DNA of 64,000 nt from Ramazzottius varieornatus. Lineage: Eukaryota; Tardigrada; Eutardigrada; Parachela; Ramazzottiidae. The notes under the pieces are model-generated. The model made no database searches and had not been told where the DNA came from. It worked only from the letters and a program-made list of their open reading frames with translations. Numbering within the stretch: position 1 is the first letter of the stretch; every line of letters starts with the position of its first letter. The translations under genes and the position numbers were made by a program. The stretch is from positions 121,648-185,647 of the forward strand of contig BDGG01000008.1 of NCBI GenBank assembly GCA_001949185.1, in the 5' to 3' direction. Positions 1 through 10,900 of the stretch are shown piece by piece.

Positions 1-61
1 ACGCGATCAGAATATTATTTTTGGGACCAAATAGTTTTCATGCCTTTAGCCGGTAGGATCG

Positions 62-139
62 ATGGCGATGGATCGAGCTGAGGCAGAGATCAACAAAAGT
101 TCATTTTGGCGATTGGTGACACAATGGATAATATCATAA
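62..139 (+). promoter_or_regulatory. upstream ORF overlapping the receptor start
   Basis: An ATG at 62 opens a 25-codon frame that ends with TAA at 137-139, 16 bases past the A of the receptor ATG at 124. It is in a different frame from the receptor. If transcription starts upstream of 62, scanning ribosomes would meet this ATG first and could not reinitiate at 124 without backtracking, so it could repress translation. The transcript start is not visible, so the role is inference. Confidence 0.35.
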
Positions 140-3100
140 CCGCATTGCCGCTTTGGAAACTCAATGTAATAAATGTAACATTTCCGGAAGCGTCGCCCTA
201 CAATGCCTCCTCATCCGGAAGCATCAGTAGCACCACAACGGAAGCTCCATCGCTCTTTGCTTGTCAAGCGGTCCCCGGGGAGCCCGTCCCTTTTCCATCA
301 TGCTACACCTGGACTCAGATTATCCTCTTTGCCTTCTTTATGGCTATTGTCATGTTTATCATTGTCTTTGGCAATTTACTAGTCGTCATATCGATAATGA
401 CCAACCCGGCCCTCAGAACAGTTCAGAACTACCTCCTGGTCAGCTTGGCCGTAGCGGATTGCGCTGTTGGCGCCTTGATCATGCCTTTCTCTTTGGCTAA
501 CGAAGTGATGGGTAAACCCTAGAAATGTGATAAACTGTCATAAAAGTTTCTTTATCGACCTTGTTTCTTGTAGGATACTGGGCATTCGGAGACTTCCTAT
601 GCGACACGTGGTAAGTTAAGGTTTCACTTGAAGCTGCAGGAATATGGAACGTGGGCAAATGAACTGAGCCACATCGCTGTTGCCAGTAGCGAACGGTTTC
701 GTTGTTAATCGCTGGAAGTATGCGCCAGTTGGGGAAGCGATCCGGTTCAGTGCATTTGCCCATGTCACATAGTTATATTTAAAAGAAGTCCGCCAAAATT
801 TTGAACAGTAGTAATCTGTGAGGCTTTCCCAAACTTCCCGCTGTTTCCGAAAATGGGTTATGGGGGTGAATAGTTGCTTGTGTATCGATTGGCGATTGCG
901 GTGGACGCGCTCAATTCAATTACCGAAAGTTAATTACTTATATTCTCAGTGGGTTCGCCGTCATTGCTTGTCCCGAACTCATTTGGGACGTGGGACAGGT
1001 CCCGCCAAACAATAATTACACTTTACAACCTCTAAGTACGGAGGGGTAAGGGTTACCAAAAGATTACTACGTATCACCCTGACTCCAAAGATTAAGTGTT
1101 TGCCCACACAAGGGAACAACAGGGAATACTGAGCTCTTAAGTTGGTTCGTCAGACATCCGTAATAAGTTTCTCCGTTCTTGCATCAAACCTTATGAGACG
1201 CTCGTACTGAGTAGCAGCTGAAACATTCAAATTACCGACAGATGTTTTCACAAGGACATGTTGTCTCTCTTTCTTCTGGGCGGCAAAATGCGTGCTGTTT
1301 TGGATGTTTGGTTCTTCGTAATAGAAACAAAGGCACAACTACGCCTCTTTTGCAATAGAGTACCCTGATTTTCAGCAGGGGGCGCAAACAGTTCCACAGT
1401 ACGCTTGCAGTTTTTCCAGCATGTTTCTCTTTGTGGATTTGGAGCAGCCGGCGTATACGGAACATGCGGAAGCTTTCTGAATGAAAGTCTTTGTTTCTTT
1501 TTCCCATTTGCAATCGAAAAACGAGATCCGGCTAGAAAAATTCCATTCCGTTAAGTTCATTATCTTATTGAATTACGGCCTCAGCTGGAAGTCAGTGGAG
1601 CGGATCTGTTCGGCCGGAAAAAGGTTATTCTCCGTTAATGTTGGCAGATTGTTCCGTCCTGTGCAAAGCTGTCAGTTGGGCCAAAGTATATCCCTTATTA
1701 GCCGTGGGGAGCAAACATGGCGTGATCAAGTGCAGCTTTGGTTTTTGCTACCCCAAATTGCATTGCTTGCGCTTGAAGGCGCTAAATTGCCTTGTACCGA
1801 ACCAGACTTCGAGACTCATTTCCCTCTAATGACCCTCGTTCCCTTTACAAGAATGAAGAGTTCGGTTGACTGGTTCGCGACAAGTCAGCATCGATCGAGC
1901 AGCCATCTCGCTGGAAGATCTTTGAATAAATCATGCGTGGTACCATTGTCAGGCGACGAACCGGCTCGATCCCCATAGGCTAAACAGCTGAACCCTCTAA
2001 ATACCTCTTCAGAACCCCAAACTTCTGCCACTTGTGTAGTACTTCGCTCAGGACTTTTTACTATTTGGGAGGCCGGTAAACGAAACGTGCAAGCTTGTCA
2101 CCTCAATGGGCGCACTTCTGTATTGTTGAAGGCTGGAAGTGTGCACCACGTGAGATAACGATCTTGTACGCTTCGTTTGCTGGCCTCGTGTTTTTCGTAA
2201 CGCCCATGTATAATTGCTCCACTCACATATTTTCGAATTTTACAGGCTGGCCTTGGATGTTCTCTTGTGCACTGCCAGTATTTTCAGTTTGTGTGCCATC
2301 AGTCTGGACCGCTATTGGAGTGTGACACAGGCTGTAACGTATTTGCAAAGACGAACGTTGCGCCACGCTGTGCAAATGATCGCCGCCGTTTGGATTTCTT
2401 CCTTGATTATTTCCGTTCCTCCCCTGCTCGGCTGGCGGAATCCTCCTAACGCCACGGAAATTATAACGTTTGACAACGGGACCGTCCGTCATTCGACGTT
2501 CGTTAAAACTTGCTCCGTGGGGGAAGACACCAGCGTCTATGTGATATTTTCTTCACTGGGGTACAGTACAACCATTCCCATCACCACTACAGTATGAACA
2601 TATTAACGTCCCATGACGTCACGGCGGATCATTAGCAATTTCAATCATCATTATTATTTTTCCAAAAACACTCCATGTACCATTTCGCACGAAATTACGA
2701 AAAGTTATTCGCTTAAGAATATTTTTAATACTTTTGGAAACCACCAAAATGGACAACGACAGTTGGGAAAACACTTATATGGATGAGTGCAAGTTCGGCG
2801 GTTTGCACGAAGTTGTCGAAGTCGTTGCTTGACGTGATTCTTTGTGGCAGCTGACAGATACAGTCCACAGCCAAGAGCCATTCCTGAAGCTATGCCAGAT
2901 CGTTAACGGAAATTAGCATTATCGACAAACGATCAGGGATAGCTAGACAAATATCGTTGGCACTTTGCTCTGTTAACGGTACATACCTAATCCATAATTA
3001 CAAGCCACATTAACACCGTTTGTCTTTCACCAGGTCATTCTGGATACCTATCGCGGTTCTTGGATATGTTTACGCCCGAATATACGTTGTGGCGAAAACC

Positions 3101-4695
3101 CGTGCACGAGCTCAAAGCTCATCCGTTGGTCGATCCGCCAGCGATCGCCCACTCCCTAGACCGTCCGTCATCTTCGTCGTCCCGACACTTGCCTCTAAAA
3201 ACCAAGACAGCTGTGTTGAAGGACCAACCAGACAGTCGACCCTGGAAGTCGTCGACATACAGGTATCAGACGAAATTGTCTATTTGCAGAAGATAACTAA
3301 TCAACCAGATCACTTTTCCAAGTGGCGCCCACCCTGAGCCAGTAACAATGAAAACGTGCGCCACTGGAGATGACGATCTGGTTTAGTTCATATTCATTTG
3401 CCCACGTCTCAGTTGACAAAACAACAGCGAAAATAAATTATTAGGATAATTTCTTTTGTAATCGATAAAAGTACTCACCAATATTGATTCTGTTCTGTGA
3501 TAGCGCAATACGATTTCGACGACCCAGTCGACTAGCAGCGCTAAGAACGCAGAGAGAAGGCCGCTCCTGAACCGGCAGAACCTGCAGCCTCTCGACTCCG
3601 ATATGCGGAGGATGGAAGAGTCTACATTCTACCCGGACTCAAGAAGTCCAACGTCGGGAGAAAGTCTTTCGAGTAGCGCTCATCTCCGAGGGAACTCGAA
3701 GAGGGATTCTAGCACACAAACCGACCCACCGCCTACGGACCGGGAAAGACCGACGTACTTTGACGATGACGAGTTTGCCGATTCGAGCAGCATTATGCTC
3801 TTGTCCGAGTACGACTTTGACGAACGTTGGAAAGAGATATTTGCAAGGCACCCTTCGTTTTCCGAACCTGTCCTGTCAGTGCCCGTTGTGGCGCCTTTTC
3901 CTAATGGCGACATCGGAAGGACCAATGTGGTAATTATATCCACGGAATCGGTGCCGCTCTTTCGACGACTACTGCAGTATTTTTCTTCCTCGTGTTTTCG
4001 CCGTTTCGGTGGATCGACAGTCAGCAGTTACCGTCTGCAGATCAACAGAGAACCCGTAATTAAACGCAAGAAGTCCAGGCTAAAACCTCCGCGGGAGAAA
4101 AGCGACCGACGAAAAACTTCAGTGGACCAGAGGAGCGAAGGAGAACGGCGGAAGAAGCGCATACAAAAACTGAAGGAACGCCGTGCAACTCTGGTCGTCA
4201 CTTTGGTCATTGCTACCTTTGTCGCTTGCTGGATGCCTTTCTTCGTAAGTACAGCCATTCATATCTTTCTGAAAACCAGATTTATCCTTCAAGACTTGAG
4301 TGTTGTAGTGATGAACGACTTTTGCACGAACCTGCGTACAGGTGGCCCTGATCGTGATGGGGCCTGTCTGTATGCAGGTGCATGAGACCGGGCTCTTTTG
4401 TCGAGTTCACCATTTTATCAAACCACTCCTCTCTCTGAACGACTTCGCGATTTACTCCTTTCATTTTTGACAGATCATCCTGCCTTTGCAAGCTATCTGT
4501 GGTACGCTCAACTGTCCGATACATCCGACAGTTTTTTCCGCAGTATTCTGGCTGGGCTACTTCAACAGTGCGCTCAATCCGCTGATCTATACCGCATTTC
4601 AGCGGGACTTTCGGAAAGCATTTTTGCGTGTTCTACTTGGAGCTACTTACGCCCGCAAAAACCAGACGCGTAAACAACGTCTGGGTGGGGTTTGA
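124..4695 (+). CDS. alpha2-adrenergic-like octopamine receptor (class A GPCR)
   Basis: Six exons join in frame: 124-511, 574-610, 2246-2560, 3034-3262, 3504-4244 and 4474-4695, giving about 643 residues. The product should be a plasma-membrane biogenic amine receptor. Visible hallmarks are GN in TM1, LAVAD in TM2, the amine-binding Asp in [11 protein letters not shown] of TM3, DRYWSV, two serines in SSLGS of TM5, CWMPFF in TM6 and NPLIY in TM7. The run [12 protein letters not shown] around TM2-3 is nearly the vertebrate alpha2-adrenergic sequence, which in protostomes points to the alpha2-like octopamine receptor rather than a dopamine or tyramine receptor. Several N-glycosylation sites precede TM1. 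Intracellular loop 3 is about 290 residues, rich in Ser/Arg, encoded mainly by exon 5, with a C tail of about 25 residues. The ATG at 124 is chosen because it starts the open frame. Ligand and G-protein coupling are inferred from family. Intron 2 is 1.6 kb and holds two foldback repeats; intron 3 (2561-3033) shows nothing else. Confidence 0.88.
646..768. repeat. foldback element family A, copy 1
   Basis: Inverted repeat in octopamine receptor intron 2. Outer arms AACGTGGGCAAATGAACTGA and TTCAGTGCATTTGCCCATGT; inner arms TGTTGCCAGTAGCG and ATGCGCCAGTTGGG. Confidence 0.75.
2069..2188. repeat. foldback element family A, copy 2
   Basis: Strong inverted repeat ending 57 bases before receptor exon 3. 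Arms GAGGCCGGTAAACGAAACGT and CTTCGTTTGCTGGCCTC; inner arms CTCAATGGGCGCAC and GTGTGCACCACGTGAG. Confidence 0.8.
3295..3388. repeat. foldback element family A, copy 3
   Basis: Inverted repeat in receptor intron 4. Arms AACTAATCAACCAGATC and GATCTGGTTTAGTT; inner arms CCAAGTGGCGC and GCGCCACTGG. Confidence 0.75.
4323..4386. repeat. foldback element family B, copy 1
   Basis: TGCACGAACCTGCGTACAGG and CCTGTCTGTATGCAGGTGCA pair in receptor intron 5. Confidence 0.7.
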
Positions 4696-4799
4696 TGGAT
4701 TTTCCATTTCTGTGGCAATTGAGTTGCTTGGAAGAACGTACGAAATTCATTGTAAAATCTGGAGAGAGCAGCCTGGATTCTGCAGAACAAACTATGACG

Positions 4800-4805
4800 A
4801 ATAAA
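4800..4805 (+). other. polyadenylation signal of the octopamine receptor gene
   Basis: AATAAA lies 105 bases after the receptor stop codon and before the 3' end of the convergent phospholipase gene. This position is normal for a short 3' UTR. Confidence 0.5.
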
Positions 4806-4975
4806 TAACATGATTAAAATCAACAAGGCTTTGGAGCACATTTAAGAACACAGACGTGATCATCAAGTGATAATATTCACGTAACAGCAATATCGAAAAA
4901 GCAACTCTCGAATCACAACTCTCGTACACCGGAACGAATCATGCGGACCGAAACAGTAACATACCGGCTTAGTAT

Positions 4976-7900
4976 TCACACGACCGTTTCGTCCTTCAAA
5001 GCAAGTCGAGCTTCCTCGTAGGCAATATCCTGGATCTGAAGAGCCTATTTAAGAAGTGTTATTAAGAGATTCTGTGACGGAACAATATTGGGGAGCTGGA
5101 CAAACGAAATGGACCAGTTCGTTTTTGAAAGTGGCGCATACTTGTGGCCAGTAACAACGAGAACGTGCGCCACCTGAGATGACGATCTGGTTCAACTAAT
5201 TTCCCCAGCTCTCATCTAGGGAGATGAATGTCGCAAGCGCAGTTCGGATACCTTTTCGTTTTCACGGACGAGGTTCTCCGCCTGTTCTCCCTGCATTTTC
5301 TTCAAGTTGTCCAGTTCTCGGGACTGTTTATTGGCAAGACGCTTTCGCTCCTCGATGAATCGCTTGGTGTTATTGCTGCTAAGTTCCCTGATTCGCCGAT
5401 CCTTCTCTGCCTTGTTTTTGATCTTTTTGTCATTCTGAATATCCCGACTAGCCTCCATGGACTGCTTTGCTTGGGCGGATTTCAAGTCGCGGTTTTCCCT
5501 ATCGAAATACCCACTCATGAATCGTTCTCCCAGATTAAAGCTTCACTGTATCTTACCGGGCATGCTTCGATTCGACGTCTTTCGTCTGTTGAATCTGAGC
5601 GAGATCCAGTAGCTTCTTGAGAGATTCGCATTGTTGAGCACAGTGGTTCTTCAGAAGTTCGTGTTCTTCCTTGAGATTTTGAGCAATGAGAGCAGTCCAC
5701 TCTTTCGTCTGTTCCTGCACAAGCTGTCTGACCTTGCTCAACTGTTGGTCATTCAAGCCGTGCAAACTTCCGTCATGATTATTGCCACTGCAAGAGCGCT
5801 CAGTGAGCGCAAAATCGGTACAAGAGGAACCTACCACACATACCTTTTCTTCTTGCTGCTACCTTTATCCGGTTGAACAACAACGCGATCACTAACCATA
5901 CTGTGAATCCTGAAACAACGCGAAGAGAATGTTTGGCCAGTATTCAACTTGTCTCTCTTGAGTGCTGAAAAGTGAGCACGAACCTCTGCATGGACTGCCT
6001 TTCCTTTGTGTGCTTTTTCTTAAGCGCGTCGAGTTCCTCGTTCTGCTTTTTGAGCAACTTGACGAAGGCTTTGTCTTTCCGAAGCTCGTCGATGGCGATA
6101 GGTTCGTTTGCTGCGTCTTCTATAAACAGATGCATGTACAGTGTACGCGAAAATTAACCGTCAAAAATGGGTGCAAAGTTTCAGTTCGGGCGTATTTGGA
6201 ATGCAACCAATGACAAGTGCGGTTTGATGCATGCGCAAATAGTATTGGCTGCTTCCATCTGGCTCCATCCAACACCCATTTTTCACGGTTAATTTTCGCG
6301 TACACTGTATGGCTTGAGAGAGTTTCATTTGAATTCAATCAAATTGAATTAACTTAAATTTAATAGGTTCATTTACGAACCTTTAGGGCGAGAATCAGTA
6401 AGTTTAACGTTCGGAAGCTGTGCGGTCTGATCTGCCTGCGTAACCACTGCAGCTCCAGCCTTCTTTGAGTCGCCGGGTTCCAACGCCAAACGATTCTTCG
6501 AAGGCTGGTCTGTCCTGTTTTTGTCTCCCTCAGCCATAGATTCCAACGTTGTTGATTTCGGCCTCCGCTCAGTCTTCTGCTGGGGCTCGAACAACGCACT
6601 GACAAAATCTAGGACCAACAGTAAAGACTGTAATACAGTACTAAATGAAGCTTATCGTGTTTTGGGAGTTTTATTACCAGCGAAGCCATCTGGTACATAT
6701 GTTCTCAGAACGATTTGGCAAAATAATGTCGGGAGGGAGAGTGGAAAGTTGGCTTCGGTCCGTAGCGATATGTGCCGATAACCCGCTTGGAGGCCGTCTA
6801 GTGGGAGGACTCGCTGCCCGAGGACCTTTCCGTACTCGTCGTACACGCAAAACCTCAACATGGCGAGCTCAGGCAAGATGATCTGATGAGATTAAAAACG
6901 AAAGTTTAAGGTGGAAGGTGATTTAATCATATTTCTCACAGGAAGGCGATGTCTCATTACCTTACGGAATTCGAACTTTTCTTCGTTGTAAAGCGGGTTC
7001 AGCCCATTTCCCGGTACTGTCGTCGTCCGATACTCTTTACGGATTGTATCCGTTGGTAAGCCATACATATCCACCTCCACATAGGTTCCTACTTTTTTGT
7101 CGGATAAAAACTGGCCGGAAATCACCTAGCGAAGTGAAATGTGGAGGTAAAGTGTACTTCAAGATATTAGTCATCCTCACGACAGGCCGTAAAACGCCGT
7201 TGATTGTGTTGATCTTGAAAGTGGATTACAAAGTTTCGCTTTCAAGATAAGCAGCCTTCGAGTAGCTTATCTTGAAAGCGAAAACGGATTATTCTCTGTA
7301 CATTTGACTCAAAATTTAAAATTTTCATTTCTCAGGTGATCTTTGTTGCGAGATACCGTTTCACGTATGGGCTTCTTGATACCTATTAGGGTCAGGGATA
7401 TCGACAGACAGAGATTAGCCAGAAAGAAAACCATGAATTTCAGCCTAGGCAGGAGGCAAAGTTTGCCTACAAACCTACCCCGCAAAACTTGCGCATTTCC
7501 GCTCCCGTTTCCGAGACTTTGGAAAAACGCAATTTTGCCTCACGACTAATTTCCGTTGATCAAGCAAACTCAAATTTTAAATCAACCGTCTGCGACATAA
7601 ACAGCTCGTCGTGAGGAGGACTTTTGCTAAAGTAGTAGTACCTGAACTGAGCAATATGCCGCTATCACACCATCCACCGAGCTCTCCGATGACGGATCGA
7701 AAGTTCTGTCGGGCCTTCTCATGAAATCAGGCTTCAAGAGATACCTGTAGCAAAAAAACGGTCCCAACCGTCAAATACTGGGAAAGGTCGGTCATTTTAC
7801 AATATGACATGACATGACGATCTTACCCGCAGTTTCCATTGTACTCGAATTTTCCAGAGTTCAGTTGCATACCCAAGTCCGGCGTCTGGAAATTCAGTGC

Positions 7901-10900
7901 AACCATCTGGCATCCGGTGTTCCAGAAGATCTGAGGCAGGAAGTTGGACGAGTCAACCCGACCACCTTTCGGGTATATGCGGCTCAGTTGGCGCTTATTA
8001 TAGCTGTACGAAAAGACCCGGTCCAATTACACAAACGGTAAAAATAACACTGGCTGAACAAGTTCAACTCACTTGACGAACTCAATAGCCCCAGTTTTCA
8101 GCAGTGTCAGACCAGCCGATTCGTTGAAGGACGACATACAGAACGAAAGATTTCTCTCTACAGGAAAAACCGACTGAAATTCGAAAGCCAAGAAAAGTCA
8201 AATCTTGATCGATTCATACCTGCAGCGACATCGAAGCCTTGAAACTTCACAGGTTGGGCGTAATTGACCTACAAAAGATCCACATTAACTTTCGGAATGT
8301 GAAGTCAAACTGCGGCCGTTTCATACCAGGCTACTTAGGTACGGGTGGATGTTTGTAGTGGCTCCGGTATATTGGTAGTTAGCCAGCATAGCAGCTTCCT
8401 CGTCCTGACTGAGAGTGCCTTTCTTGGTAGTTCCTTTACCGGTATTAGGTTTGTCAGGTTCTAGCAGTTCGTCGATGTCGATCGGCGCTCCGTGCGAATC
8501 TTTGACGAGCAAGGTTGCTGGAATTTCTCCGTTCTGAATAACCAGAGGGGATTTGGCAGGTCCGGGAATACTGATGGAAGTAAGGAGTGGTGAGGCTGGT
8601 CTTGTGGACTCTAACGTCAGAGGCAAGGCGGGTAAACTACTGACGGTCGGAAGACCATTGGCCGACACATGGGGCGGAACCTGTAAGAACCAATTTCGTA
8701 TTGAATACTGAAAACCATAAAAAAGACATCTGAAACTGCTAAGTGCTCGAAAATATTCAGAAAGCATTCGAAATGATCTTCCGGTTGTGTTAGAAAGATT
8801 TTGTGAGAATGTGTGTACCAGTGGGGCTTCCGGGTGAGCTTCGTCTCCGCTAGGTCCAGGGGGCGTATTGAATTGGTCCGGAGGAACAACGACCCCAGGT
8901 ATGGCAGGAATGGAGGTACGGCTGGTTATGGAAGAGGACGATCCTTTCTTATGCAAAGCCCGGACAGTGTCCGACGGGCTGGTCCTTTTTCCGGAACCTT
9001 TCGATCCGCGTGACGATATGCTACCTCGTTCTTGCGCGTTGATGCGATCGAATGGCGCGTTCTCGTCCGCGAGGGCAGTAGGAGCCAGCTCTTCGCCGTC
9101 GATCAGCGTACTCGGGTCTTGCAGGAGTTCGGTGTCTTCCCGCAAGATGGCAGCTTCCTGTCCAGCTCTCATCAGCTCTAGCCCACCTGAAAAGTACCAA
9201 AAATTACCCTAAGAACACGTTTGACAACTTCCGTTTGAATTACAGTGGGACGGAACAGAGAACGTACGCTTCTCAACTTCGGGTTTTAGCCGTTTATTCT
9301 TGATCAAGATTTTGCGGAGAAGCAACCGGGGAGGGGGAAGTGGAGTGCCAGGAGTCAGCTACAAGAAATAAACCATGCATGGTTGCACTCTCCAATTTAC
9401 ATCTCTTTCGACATGAGCATACCGGGTGAGAATCCAAAGGAGCCTTCAGCAACAAATCGCCGAATATCTCTTCACAGTATCGAGCCATTTTATTCTGCTG
9501 CGGCTTGCTACAAAATGCCAGATGATGAACTAGATTTTACGGAATATTTTCATGAGCTTATTGTTATGCACTCTAACCTGCAATGGTTTTCGAAAGACAA
9601 TATCACAGGGAGGTCAGATACGACAAAGGCGGTATCACGAATGGCAATAATGGCATCCTTGAAGAGAATATCTGTACACATGGCCTTGCCATGAGTGATG
9701 ATGGGTTCCTCGTCATTCTTCCCATCCCAGCAATCCAGCTCGATGCATCTGGAAAGCGAAGCCATCAAACACACGTTGGATAACTGTACGGTTTCCCACT
9801 GGAAGCTCTTCGAGTAAGCGTAAGCACCTGCATCCGGCCAGCAACGTTTGCCGATACATTTCCACCGAAGACTTGCCACCAAACTGGCGGCCGCTGAGAT
9901 AAGTGTTATGTGACGAGTTGATGAAGTAATGGGCTAGTGGCTGATCGAGATCCTGGCTAACGTCTAACCGATCCAGAAAAACCGGAGCGTTCTCATCGGA
10001 CATCAAATATCGACAAAAGCCGTCGAAACTTAATCGCTCTGTAAACGTAAAGGAAAAGACGGACGCTGTTATACACATGGAGCTTTCCAGGCAAGGGAGA
10101 TGATCGCTTACCGCGCTTCCTCATCTCCGGATCAGGTTCGTGCTGGTTGATAAGCTGGATGATACGCTTGTCCGTGTAGAATGGAAAGAGGATTTCGTTC
10201 AGACGTGGATCGCGTTGTTCCTGTTGACATACCGTAGATTGTGTTGACCGATCAATACACCGGGCACTCTGCGAACTCGTCAAACAGCAAAAGACGTAGC
10301 ATCACTCACCTCGTTCAGGAACTTCATCAGATGAGCAATATCCAGGTAATCCTTCCCCGAATTCCTGTACAAGAAGCACTCGATATTAGTTTTGCTATTT
10401 TTGGATGAAATCATTTCTTTTCTCTGTTTCGATAAATGTGCTCGATATTATTGATATATGGCCTATCATCAGATGATTTCACCCAAGTCAATTTATCAAG
10501 TGGCGCATGCACCCAGCCTTCAACAATACGACCGTGCGCCGCTTGAGACAACGATCTGGGTGAACTCATTTGCCGAATTTCTATCAACTTACAGTTTCTT
10601 GAAGAGCTCAAGGATATCGGTCCTCGGACAGATTTTGTGATACAGCATGTAGAACTTGTCAAAGGTGAAGTCAGCAGGTTCAATCTCGTCATTCTACCGG
10701 AGGGGAGATTAGCTGTACTTTACCTTCACAGGCAGCCCCACAATTTCGAAGAGATCATCTGACAATACTTACCTTTCCGCTGGGCAGCTTGAGGTCGTTA
10801 AGACACTGGAATATAATTTTCTCCGTCTTCCCGGATGCGAATGTGCGAGTGATGCTGCGGACAGGAATTTTCCCCTTTTCGTTCGTACCGATAACCAAAC

